Below are positions 15,171 to 22,480 of a DNA stretch of 24,562 bases, one piece after another; position 1 is the stretch's first letter; every line of letters begins with the position of its first letter. The stretch covers positions 1-24,562 of the forward strand of contig JBBDSM010000122.1 in NCBI GenBank assembly GCA_040904945.1, in the 5' to 3' direction. Made by a program: the position numbers and the translations under genes. The DNA comes from JAWLHJ01 sp040904945. Lineage in GTDB: Bacteria > Gemmatimonadota > Gemmatimonadetes > Longimicrobiales > Gaopeijiaceae. Under the pieces are notes generated by a model. It worked only from the letters and a program-made list of their open reading frames with translations. It searched no databases and had not been told where the DNA came from.

Positions 15171-16481
15171 GTGAGTGAGCGAGGGTCCGTCAGCGGGCAA
15201 GGGGCTGTGAGCGCCGAACGGTCCTCGAACCCGTCGTGGCGGTGGGTCGAGGCTGCCGCGGTCGTGCTCGTGCTCGCGATGTTCCTGTACGCGACCCGCA
15301 CGATCCTGAATCCGGTCTTCCTCTTCCTGGTGTTCTGGGCACTCCTGATGCCGTATCGGGGCCGCGAAGGGCACGGACTGCTCGTCGGAATCGCCGGACT
15401 GCTCGCGGGCGTGTGGCTCCTGTCGACGACCGGCACGCTGCTCGCCCCGTTCATCCTGGCGGTCGTGATGGCGTACGTCCTCGATCCCGTCGTGGATTGG
15501 ATGCAGGGACGGGGACTCTCGCGCACGGTGGCGATCCTCTTGCTCACCGTGCCGGCCCTCGGTGCCTTGGGGCTCCTGGTATTCTTCGCGATCCCTGCGG
15601 CAGCACGCCAGGTGGGCGCGATCCTCTCCGACATCCCCGACTTGTTGGAACGGATCGCGGACTGGCTCGAGAATCCGCCCGCCGGCCTCGGCGCGATGGA
15701 CGTTCCGCTCGTCGATGAAGAAGCGTTGCTCGAACGCCTGCGCGCCGTCGACGGCGAAGCGGTGGTCGCCTTCCTGCAGGAGCGTCAGTCGGCCCTCGGA
15801 CAATGGCTCTGGGGAGGGGTGCTCGGGCTCGGCCGCGGCATCGGATCGGTGCTCACGATTCTCGGGTACGTGGCGCTCACGCCCGTCCTGGTGTTCTACC
15901 TGCTGCGGGATTGGGACGGCATCACGACTTCCCTGGCCGAGCTCGTCCCCCACGATCGTCGTGAGCGCGTCGTCGAGCTCGCCGGAGAGGCAGATCGGAT
16001 TGTCGCGGGTTACCTACGCGGACAGCTCACGGTGGCGGGCATCATCGGCCTGGTGACCGGGCTGGGGCTCTGGATCGTCGGATTCCCGTACGCGGCGACG
16101 CTCGGGCTGATCGTGGCGGTCTTCTCCATCGTGCCCTACCTCGGACTCGTGCTGAGCCTGGTGCCGGCAATCGTGATCGCGCTCCTGAGCGGCTCGGTCG
16201 GTGTCTCGCTCCTGAAGGTGATCGGCGTGTACGGGGTCACGCAGGGGCTCGAGGCGAGCGTGATCTCGCCGAAGATCGTGGGCGACTCGGTCGGTCTACA
16301 CCCCGTCTGGGTCGTGCTCGCGCTGACGGCGGGAGGATTCTTCTTCGGCTTCGCGGGCCTGCTCCTCGGGGTGCCCGCCGCCGCGGTCGGCAAGCTCCTG
16401 ATCACGCGTGGGCTGGCGCGCTACCGGCGCTCTGATTTCTACCTGGGCGAGGGATCGGAAGGGGAGTCCACCGCCGTTTGA
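15171..16481 (+). CDS. AI-2E family transporter (PerM/YdiK-type permease)
   Basis: Polytopic inner-membrane protein, 436 residues, with about eight hydrophobic segments: VEAAAVVLVLAMFLYATRTI, LNPVFLFLVFWALLM, LLVGIAGLLAGVWLL, LAPFILAVVMAYVLDPVVDWM, VAILLLTVPALGALGLLVFF, then VLTILGYVALTPVLVFYLLRDWD, VAGIIGLVTGLGLWIVGFPYAATLGLIVAVFSIVPYLG, and the C-terminal FFFGFAGLLLGVPAAAVGKLL. The YVLDPVVDWM and GFPYAATLG...PYLG motifs are typical. Start GTG 15171 follows GGGGG. It lies 10 nt after mlaD, so it is likely co-transcribed with the lipid transporter. Family members export varied small molecules or ions; the AI-2 name should not be taken as substrate. Confidence 0.9.
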   Translation: MSERGSVSGQGAVSAERSSNPSWRWVEAAAVVLVLAMFLYATRTILNPVFLFLVFWALLMPYRGREGHGLLVGIAGLLAGVWLLSTTGTLLAPFILAVVMAYVLDPVVDWMQGRGLSRTVAILLLTVPALGALGLLVFFAIPAAARQVGAILSDIPDLLERIADWLENPPAGLGAMDVPLVDEEALLERLRAVDGEAVVAFLQERQSALGQWLWGGVLGLGRGIGSVLTILGYVALTPVLVFYLLRDWDGITTSLAELVPHDRRERVVELAGEADRIVAGYLRGQLTVAGIIGLVTGLGLWIVGFPYAATLGLIVAVFSIVPYLGLVLSLVPAIVIALLSGSVGVSLLKVIGVYGVTQGLEASVISPKIVGDSVGLHPVWVVLALTAGGFFFGFAGLLLGVPAAAVGKLLITRGLARYRRSDFYLGEGSEGESTAV

Positions 16482-16505
16482 TCGCCCACGGGGGTGGGTT
16501 ACACT
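16478..16505 (+). promoter_or_regulatory. Candidate promoter for the ferredoxin reductase-trxB pair
   Basis: TTGATC (16478-16483, four of six) overlaps the stop codon of the upstream transporter gene; after 16 bp comes TACACT (16500-16505, four of six). Transcription would start near 16512, about 43 nt before the ATG. The -10 is followed by TTGTAGCGC, a 9-mer also seen before fumC. Confidence 0.4.
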
Positions 16506-16554
16506 TGTAGCGCTCATCCCTCTACGGACTCGCACTTCGCGCACGCCCCGGCTC

Positions 16555-17559
16555 ATGGCAGACGAAATTCGAGACATCACCATCATCGGCGGCGGCCCCA
16601 CGGGGCTGTTCGCCGCGTTCTACGCCGGCATGCGCGGCTCGACCTGCCGCATCGTGGATTCCCTTCCCGAGCTCGGGGGCCAGCTCATGGCCCTCTACCC
16701 CGAGAAGTACATCTTCGACGTGGGCGGGTATCCCAAGATCCTGGCCAAGGATCTCTCACGGAACCTCATCAAGCAGGCGATGCAGTTCGAGCCGGAGATC
16801 GTGCTCGACCAGCAGGTGAAGACCCTGGCTTGGGAGGACGATCACTTCGTGCTGACATGCTCCGGTGCGGTCCTGCGCAGTCGCTCGATCGTCATCGCGG
16901 GGGGCAAGGGCGCCTTCGAGCCCATGAAGTTGGCCTGCCCTGGGTACGACGACTTCATGTACAAGGGCGTGGAGTTCGCGGTACGCGATCCGGAGGCATT
17001 CCGCGGCAAGCGCGTCATGATCGTCGGGGGCGGTGACTCGGCACTCGACTTCGTGCTGATGCTCAAGGACTCCGCCGAGACCATTACGCTCGTGCACCGG
17101 CGCGACGGCTGGCGGGCCCACGGCGCAACCGTGGAGCAGATGGAGGCCGCCGCGGCCGCCGGCGAGATCGATCTCAGGACGTTCCACGAGGTTCGTGAGA
17201 TCCACGGCGAGGGTTGCATCGAGCGCGTGACCATCTTCGACAACCGTACCGACGAGGACGAGATCGTCCGGTGCGACGTCGTGGTCTCCTGTCTCGGCTT
17301 CAAGCCGGACCTCGGTCCCATCAAGAACTGGGGGCTCGAGGTGGACAAGAACCGGATTCTGGTCGACCGACAGATGGGCACGAACATCCCCGGCGTCTAT
17401 GGCGCGGGCGATATCGTCGATTACGAAGGGAAACTCGATCTCATCGCCACGGGTTTTGCAGAAGCAGCCGTCGCCGTGAACAACGCGGTGCACTTCGTCG
17501 ATCCCTCGGCGCGCGTGAATCCGGGGCATTCGACCAACATGAAGGTCTTCAAGGAGTAG
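16555..17559 (+). CDS. Type 2 ferredoxin/flavodoxin-NADP reductase (thioredoxin reductase-like)
   Basis: FAD flavoprotein of 334 residues, moving electrons between NADPH and ferredoxin. It has the FAD-binding ITIIGGGPTGLFAAFYAG at 9-26, SLPELGGQLMALYPEKYIFDVGG near 40-62, the NADPH-binding VMIVGGGDSALD, VHRRDGWRAH, and the C-terminal FAD motif VYGAGDI. It lacks the CxxC disulfide of thioredoxin reductases; this and the ALYPEK segment mark the YumC/CT1512-type reductases. I start it at ATG 16555 because the FAD motif follows directly; the open frame to 16408 overlaps the upstream gene. trxB follows after four bases with AAGGAG inside this gene's last codons, so the two form an operon. Confidence 0.92.
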   Translation: MADEIRDITIIGGGPTGLFAAFYAGMRGSTCRIVDSLPELGGQLMALYPEKYIFDVGGYPKILAKDLSRNLIKQAMQFEPEIVLDQQVKTLAWEDDHFVLTCSGAVLRSRSIVIAGGKGAFEPMKLACPGYDDFMYKGVEFAVRDPEAFRGKRVMIVGGGDSALDFVLMLKDSAETITLVHRRDGWRAHGATVEQMEAAAAAGEIDLRTFHEVREIHGEGCIERVTIFDNRTDEDEIVRCDVVVSCLGFKPDLGPIKNWGLEVDKNRILVDRQMGTNIPGVYGAGDIVDYEGKLDLIATGFAEAAVAVNNAVHFVDPSARVNPGHSTNMKVFKE

Positions 17560-17563
17560 TCAG

Positions 17564-18601
17564 ATGGGCGAAAAGGGACCCCGCGAGCGCGAGAAGGTCG
17601 TCATCATCGGATCCGGGCCGGCGGCCTGGACCGCCGCCATCTACGCGGCGCGCGCCCAGATGGAGCCGTTCGTGTTCGAAGGCGCGGGAAGCCGGACCAT
17701 GATTCCCGGCGGGCAGCTCATGTTCACCACCGAGGTCGAGAACTACCCCGGCTTCAAGGACGGCGTGACCGGCCAGGAGCTCATGGCCGAGATGCGCGCT
17801 CAGGCGCTTCGGTTCGGCACGCGCTCCGTATGGGAGGACGTCGTCTCCGTCGACGTGTCGAGCCACCCGTTCCGGGTGAGCTCGAGTGGCGGGGCCGAGG
17901 TGCTGGCCGACACGTTGATCGTGGCGACCGGGGCCAACGCCAGATGGCTGGGGCTTCCGAACGAAGAGCGGCTCGCCCAGTCCGGCGGCGGCGTGAGCGC
18001 CTGCGCGGTGTGCGACGGCGCGCTGCCCCACTTCCGGGACAAGGTGCTCGCGGTGGTCGGCGGCGGCGACTCCGCCATGGAAGACGCGCTGTACCTGGCG
18101 AAGTTCGCCAAGCAAGTGGTCATCGTGCACCGACGCGACGAGTTCCGCGCGTCGAAGATCATGGCCGAGCGGGCGCTCGAGCACGACAAGATCCGCGTGG
18201 AGTGGAACAAGGTGGTCACCGAGGTCGAGGGCGACGAGTCGATCACGGCGCTGCGCCTGAAGGACACCGAGTCCGGCGTGGAGAGCACGCTGGAGGTGGG
18301 CGGCATGTTCGTGGCTATCGGGCACGACCCCAACACCGCCTTCCTGAACGGGGCCATCGCGCTGAAAGAGAACGGGTATGTGGAGACGCCCGTAGCGTGG
18401 CGGACCCAGACGTCGGTGCCGGGCGTGTTCGCCGCCGGAGACGTGATGGACGACTTCTACCGGCAGGCGGTCACGGCCGCCGGGACCGGGTGCATGGCCG
18501 CCCTCGAAGCGGAGCGGTGGCTCGCACATGGAGGGCTGGGGACGAGCGGGGGAACCGAGGCCCACGCCGACGTGACCGAGGGTAAGACCCCGGTCGGCTG
18601 A
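17564..18601 (+). CDS. trxB: Thioredoxin reductase TrxB
   Basis: NADPH-dependent flavoenzyme that reduces thioredoxin, 345 residues. FAD-binding VVIIGSGPAAWTAAIYAAR (~12-30), MIPGGQLMFTTEVENYPGF, active-site disulfide CAVC (Cys147, Cys150), NADPH-binding VVGGGDSAMEDALYL, VHRRDEFRAS, and C-terminal FAD site GVFAAGDVMDDFYRQAVTAAGTGCMAAL are all present. The N-terminus has a ten-residue charged extension and the C-terminus about 25 polar residues beyond the usual end. The ribosome site AAGGAG lies seven bases before the ATG. It is co-transcribed with the type-2 ferredoxin reductase, which is unusual as both are NADPH-linked paralogues. Convergent with the next gene. Confidence 0.95.
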   Translation: MGEKGPREREKVVIIGSGPAAWTAAIYAARAQMEPFVFEGAGSRTMIPGGQLMFTTEVENYPGFKDGVTGQELMAEMRAQALRFGTRSVWEDVVSVDVSSHPFRVSSSGGAEVLADTLIVATGANARWLGLPNEERLAQSGGGVSACAVCDGALPHFRDKVLAVVGGGDSAMEDALYLAKFAKQVVIVHRRDEFRASKIMAERALEHDKIRVEWNKVVTEVEGDESITALRLKDTESGVESTLEVGGMFVAIGHDPNTAFLNGAIALKENGYVETPVAWRTQTSVPGVFAAGDVMDDFYRQAVTAAGTGCMAALEAERWLAHGGLGTSGGTEAHADVTEGKTPVG

Positions 18602-18621
18602 GCCGCCGGGCTACGTCCGAG

Positions 18622-18642
18622 TGCCGCCGGTTACGCGCGGCA
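18622..18642. terminator. Bidirectional hairpin between trxB and the SDR gene
   Basis: TGCCGC (18622-18627) and GCGGCA (18637-18642) form a perfect 6-bp stem with a 9-nt loop in the 56-nt gap between convergent genes. There is no T-tract on either side. Confidence 0.35.
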
Positions 18643-18657
18643 GCGGCGTGGGCTCAG

Positions 18658-19413
18658 CTACCCTCGCGGCGCCGTCGTGGACCCCAGCGATCGCCCGCCG
18701 TCCACGGCGAGGATCTGGCCGGTCACGAAGCCCGCATCGGCCAGGTAGAGGATCGCTCCCACGACGTCCTCGGGCGACCCGGTGCGCCGTAGCGGCGCGG
18801 CTTCGCCCAGGCGGTCCCACTCCTCTTCGGTCTGGTCTTCCGGCCTGAGAACGGCGCCCGGCGCCACCGCGTTGACCCGTACGTCGGGCGCGAGTGCTCT
18901 CGCCTGCACCTTGGTGAGGTGGACGAGGGCGGCCTTCGACACCGAGTGGTCGGGGTACCTCACCCACGGGTTGAGCGCCGAGAGGTCGGCGATGTTGACG
19001 ACCGCGCCCTTCGCCGCGCGCAGGAGATCGGCGGCGGCCCTCACGATCAGGTGTGGCGCGCGGACGTTGACCGCCATCACGGCGTCCCACGCGGCGGCGT
19101 CCACGGCCTCGAGCGGGCGTGACGAGAAGCTCGCCGCCGAGTTCACCACCAGGTCCAGGCGCCCGTAGGCATCGTCAGCGGCGCGGACCACCGAGGCACA
19201 GCCCCGGGGCTCGGCGAGATCGGCCCAGACGAGCGCGCACCGGCGTCCGAGGGAGCCTACGCGCTTTTCGAGCTCTCGGGCTGGGCCTTCCGACGAGCGG
19301 TAGGTGACCACCAGGTCGTATCCGGCCTTCGCGAGGCCGAGGCTGATGGCCGCGCCCACGCGGACCGCACCCCCCGTGACGAGGGCGACGCGTTGCGACG
19401 AGGGTCCTTTCAT
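18658..19413 (-). CDS. SDR family oxidoreductase, pteridine-reductase-like, catalytic Tyr replaced by His
   Basis: A 251-residue short-chain dehydrogenase. The N-terminal TGGAVRVG cofactor loop (Arg18) and the VTYRSS strand resemble pteridine reductases (PTR1, FolM), as does Asp143 in NIADLSALNP, placed 13 residues before the catalytic Tyr position exactly as Asp181 is in Leishmania PTR1. However, the YxxxK motif reads HSVSK: His156 stands where Tyr is expected, with Lys160 kept. Tyr153, three residues earlier, aligns with a non-catalytic Tyr of PTR1. DGGRSLG closes the fold. The ATG at 19411-19413 has GGAG seven bases upstream. Cytosolic, divergent from a second SDR. Fold certain; the reaction is uncertain given the missing Tyr. 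Confidence 0.85.
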   Translation of the reverse strand: MKGPSSQRVALVTGGAVRVGAAISLGLAKAGYDLVVTYRSSEGPARELEKRVGSLGRRCALVWADLAEPRGCASVVRAADDAYGRLDLVVNSAASFSSRPLEAVDAAAWDAVMAVNVRAPHLIVRAAADLLRAAKGAVVNIADLSALNPWVRYPDHSVSKAALVHLTKVQARALAPDVRVNAVAPGAVLRPEDQTEEEWDRLGEAAPLRRTGSPEDVVGAILYLADAGFVTGQILAVDGGRSLGSTTAPRG

Positions 19414-19492
19414 GGCGACACTCCATATCGAGTCGGCGTCCAGGCGGGCGCCCGGCCTCTACCGAAGATAGAAAGTCAGAGGAGACGCAAAC

Positions 19493-20203
19493 ATGCCCGA
19501 CCCGAGCGGAAAAGTCGCGATCGTGACCGGAAGTACCAAAGGAATCGGCCGAGCGATCGCCGAGCGCCTCGTCGAAGCCGGATGCCGCGTCGTGGTGAGC
19601 GCCCGCACCGCGTCCGACGTCGAGGCCACGGCGAACGAGCTCGGTGAGCTGGCCACGGGGATCCCCTGCGACGTCGCCGATCCGGACGCCTGCCAGGCGC
19701 TCGTCGACGAGACCGTGCGCCGGCTGGGCCGGCTGGACGTCCTCGTGAACAACGCGGGCGTCGGGGTCTTCAAGCCGATCTCCGAGCTGTCCGTAGGAGA
19801 GTGGCGCCGGCAGATCGACGTGAACCTCGGCGGCGTCTTCTACTGCTCGAAGGCGGCTCTGAAGCCGCTGAGCGAGAGCGGGGACGGCTTCATCATCAAC
19901 ATCGGGTCGCTGGCGGGCCGGAACACGTTCGCGGGCGGCACGGGCTACAACGCCAGCAAGTTCGGCGTGCTCGGTATGACCGAAGCGATGATGCTCGACG
20001 TCCGCTACGACGACATCCGTGTGAGCGTCGTGATGCCCGGCAGCGTGGACACGCATTTCAACCAGACGGAACCCAGCTCGGGTCGCACGTGGCGGCTCGA
20101 ACCGGACGATTGCGCCCTGGCGGTCATGCAGCTGCTCGCGTATCCGAAGGAAGCGCACGTGAGCCGGATCGAGATGCGTCCGAGCCAGCCGAAAAAAAAG
20201 TAG
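19493..20203 (+). CDS. SDR family NAD(P)-dependent oxidoreductase (FabG-like)
   Basis: Classical short-chain dehydrogenase of 236 residues. TGSTKGIG (12-19) binds the cofactor; SARTASD suggests NADP preference; LVNNAG lies at 84-89; the catalytic residues Ser139 (NIGSLAG), Tyr152 and Lys156 (YNASK) are intact; MPGSVDT follows. The C-terminus ends in a basic VSRIEMRPSQPKKK tail. GAGGAG lies about eight bases before the ATG. The substrate is not identifiable; FabG-type ketoacyl reductase or another keto/sugar reductase are possible, and sepiapterin reductase is conceivable given folE and PTPS 4 kb away, but nothing specific supports that. The last codons form an A8 tract. Confidence 0.88.
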   Translation: MPDPSGKVAIVTGSTKGIGRAIAERLVEAGCRVVVSARTASDVEATANELGELATGIPCDVADPDACQALVDETVRRLGRLDVLVNNAGVGVFKPISELSVGEWRRQIDVNLGGVFYCSKAALKPLSESGDGFIINIGSLAGRNTFAGGTGYNASKFGVLGMTEAMMLDVRYDDIRVSVVMPGSVDTHFNQTEPSSGRTWRLEPDDCALAVMQLLAYPKEAHVSRIEMRPSQPKKK

Positions 20204-20248
20204 ATTGTAGCGCCACTATCCATCCACACCCGAAGAGACACGTTTCCC

Positions 20249-21640
20249 ATGGCTGACCAGTTCCGGACCGAGAAGGACTCCCTGGGCGAGATGAAGGTGC
20301 CCGCCGATGCGCTCTACGGCCCCCAGACTCAACGGGCGGTCGACAACTTCCCGATTAGCGGGCAGCGCTTCGGACGACGCTTCATCCAGGCACTCGGATG
20401 GATCAAGGGGGCCGCCGCCGAGACGAACGCGGAGCTGGGCACGGTCGACGCCGACATCACGCGGGCCATCGTGGAGGCCACCCGTGAGGTGGCGGACGGC
20501 AAGTGGGACGACCAGTTCGTCCTCGATATCTACCAGACGGGGTCGGGTACCTCGACCAACATGAACACCAACGAGGTGGTCGCACGGCGCGCGACCCAGA
20601 TCGCGGGTGGAGAGACGAAGGTCCATCCGAACGATCACGTGAACTTCGGGCAGTCCTCCAACGATGTGATCCCGACCGCCATCCACGTCGCGGCGCGCGT
20701 CGCCATCGACGAGGAGCTTCTTCCCGCCCTCGAGCATCTGCGGGCGGCGCTCGCCGAGAAGGCGGAGGCGTTCGACGACGTCCTGAAGTCGGGCCGGACC
20801 CATCTCATGGACGCCACACCGGTGCGGCTCGGCCAGGAGTTCCGCGGATACGCCACCCAGGTCGCCAAGGGCATGGAGCGCGTGCGGACCGCTGCCGTCG
20901 AGCTCGAGGAGCTGGCGCTCGGTGGGACGGCCACGGGAACGGGGATCAACACGCACGAGCACTTCGCGGAGAAGACCATCGCCAGGATCGCCCGTGCGTC
21001 CGGGGCGCCGTTCCGCGAGGCGGAGGACCACTTCGAGGCCCAGGGCGCCAAGGACGCCGCCGTGCAGGTCGCCGGCGCTCTGAACACGGTCGCCACCAGC
21101 TTCATGAAGATCGCCGACGATGTCCGGTGGCTCGGCTCGGGTCCCACGTCGGGCCTCTCGGAGATCCGACTCCCCGCCATCCAGCCAGGTTCGTCGATCA
21201 TGCCGGGCAAGGTGAACCCGGTCCTATCAGAGGCCATGATGATGGTCGCCGCGCGCGTCATGGGGAACCACGCGACCATCACCGTCGCCGGAAGCCGCGG
21301 CAACTTCGAGCTGAACGTCATGATGCCCGTCCTGGCCCACGCGCTGCTCGAGTCGATCACGCTGCTGGCAAACGTGGCTCGCCTGTTTGCGGACCGCTGC
21401 GTCGCCGGGATCGAAGCGAACGAGGAGCGGGCGCGGGAGCTGCTCGAGCTGAACCCGTCGATCGCGACCGCGCTGAACCCCTACATCGGCTACGACGCGG
21501 CCGCGGTGGTGGCCAAGGAGTCCGCGGCGCGCGGGGTCAGCGTGCGCCAGATCGTACTCGAGAAGGGTCTTCTGCCGGAGGACCAGGTCGATGCGGCGCT
21601 GGATGTCCGGGGGATGACCGAACCGGGATTGCCGGAGTAG
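20249..21640 (+). CDS. fumC: Class II fumarate hydratase
   Basis: Iron-independent fumarase that interconverts fumarate and malate in the TCA cycle; 463 residues, the usual length, active as a cytosolic tetramer. Motifs: TGSGTSTNMN (97-106), NFGQSSND (132-139), SGRTHLMDATP with active-site His (~185), and the superfamily signature GSSIMPGKVNP (314-324). NPYIGYD and the C-terminal helices KGLLPEDQVDAALD are typical of FumC rather than aspartase, which usually has GSSIMPAKVNP. AAGAGA lies about ten bases before the ATG. It stands alone behind the SDR gene; the 45-nt gap holds TAGATT-GTAGCGC, a possible -10 without a good -35. Followed by strong palindromes. Confidence 0.96.
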   Translation: MADQFRTEKDSLGEMKVPADALYGPQTQRAVDNFPISGQRFGRRFIQALGWIKGAAAETNAELGTVDADITRAIVEATREVADGKWDDQFVLDIYQTGSGTSTNMNTNEVVARRATQIAGGETKVHPNDHVNFGQSSNDVIPTAIHVAARVAIDEELLPALEHLRAALAEKAEAFDDVLKSGRTHLMDATPVRLGQEFRGYATQVAKGMERVRTAAVELEELALGGTATGTGINTHEHFAEKTIARIARASGAPFREAEDHFEAQGAKDAAVQVAGALNTVATSFMKIADDVRWLGSGPTSGLSEIRLPAIQPGSSIMPGKVNPVLSEAMMMVAARVMGNHATITVAGSRGNFELNVMMPVLAHALLESITLLANVARLFADRCVAGIEANEERARELLELNPSIATALNPYIGYDAAAVVAKESAARGVSVRQIVLEKGLLPEDQVDAALDVRGMTEPGLPE

Positions 21641-21685
21641 GCCGGGCGTTCGGGAGCCGGAACGCCGGGTCCCGAAACGATTCGA

Positions 21686-21715
21686 GCGACGGCAGGTGCG
21701 CGCACCTGCCGCCGC
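21686..21715. terminator. Perfect palindrome after fumC
   Basis: CGGCAGGTGCG and its exact complement form a 22-bp perfect palindrome (21690-21711), extended to 30 nt with one mismatched pair. It lies between convergent genes and can fold the same way on both strands. There is no T-tract. A protein-binding site is an alternative. Confidence 0.5.
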
Positions 21716-21722
21716 TCCTGGC

Positions 21723-21740
21723 ACGCCCCCCCCAGGGCGT
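21723..21740. terminator. Second hairpin between fumC and the unknown gene
   Basis: ACGCCC (21723-21728) and GGGCGT (21735-21740) form a 6-bp stem with a C-rich 6-nt loop; a run of eight C spans 21726-21733. Probably part of a bidirectional termination region. Confidence 0.35.
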
Positions 21741-21817
21741 AGACCCACATCGAACAAGCGTGGGCGCCAGCTGCCGACCGGCCGCTCGAAGCGCTCCGGA
21801 CCGGCGAGTCTATCGTT

Positions 21818-22255
21818 TCAGGCGATCTTGAGATCGAAGTCCATGATCATGGACCGCTTGAGCCCCTTGCCTTGCAGCTTGGCGTCGACGATGACGCGCG
21901 TCCGGGCATCGTCAAGGTACAGGGGGTAGTCCCGGTCGCGGAAGCGTAGGATCTGGATCAGCTCGGGCGTGGTGGGGTCGGACGGCGCGGGAACCGGCAC
22001 GGTGATGGCGCGCCACACGCGGTCGACGATGGCCATGCGCTCCGAGACCGAGTCGGCCCAACGCGCTAGTGTGATCCGCTTCCGCTCCTCGAGGGAGAGC
22101 GGGCGTACGACGCGCCGGTGTCCCGGGAAGTCGTGCGAAAGCAGGAACGAGAGCGCCTCGCCTTCGGGCAGGGGCTCTACGTTCTCGTCGTGGGCGCCGG
22201 GCGTTCGAACGCGGGCGTCGGTCAGGTCGATGTATCCGTCTGTGGCGATGCGCAT
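21818..22255 (-). CDS. Hypothetical protein
   Basis: A 145-residue protein I do not recognise. There is no signal peptide or membrane helix. The N-terminal MRIATDGYIDLTDARVRTP is followed by an acidic stretch, ALSFLLSHDFPGHRRVVRPLSLEERKRITLARWADSV (a helical, basic segment), then VDRVWRAITVPVPAPSD and a strand-rich end, IQILRFRDRDYPLYLDDARTRVIVDAKLQG, closing with MIMDFDLKIA. The composition is protein-like and a GGAG lies about ten bases before the ATG at 22253-22255. It is convergent with fumC and divergent from nfo across a 225-nt gap in which I see no gene. Confidence 0.6.
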   Translation of the reverse strand: MRIATDGYIDLTDARVRTPGAHDENVEPLPEGEALSFLLSHDFPGHRRVVRPLSLEERKRITLARWADSVSERMAIVDRVWRAITVPVPAPSDPTTPELIQILRFRDRDYPLYLDDARTRVIVDAKLQGKGLKRSMIMDFDLKIA

Positions 22256-22480
22256 GGGTGGGGGCTCCGCGCGATTCAGGGTCGTTGGGGGGTGACCTTC
22301 TTTGGTTCAAGGGGCGTGCCCCGAGGCAGAGGGTTCGCAGCGCTTTTCGGGCGAATCGGGTAAGCGTATGTGCGACAGTCACCTGCCTGGTGTCGGGGTC
22401 GCTCGGCGACCTGCCGTGGTTGGCGCCGTCCGTAGTACCTTCTTTCCGAACCCGCACTTTTTTCCGATGAGGATGGATCG

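Noticed and set aside
22290..22330. GGTTCAAG resembling a tRNA T-loop
   Set aside because: No flanking stems, D-arm or anticodon arm can be formed around it.
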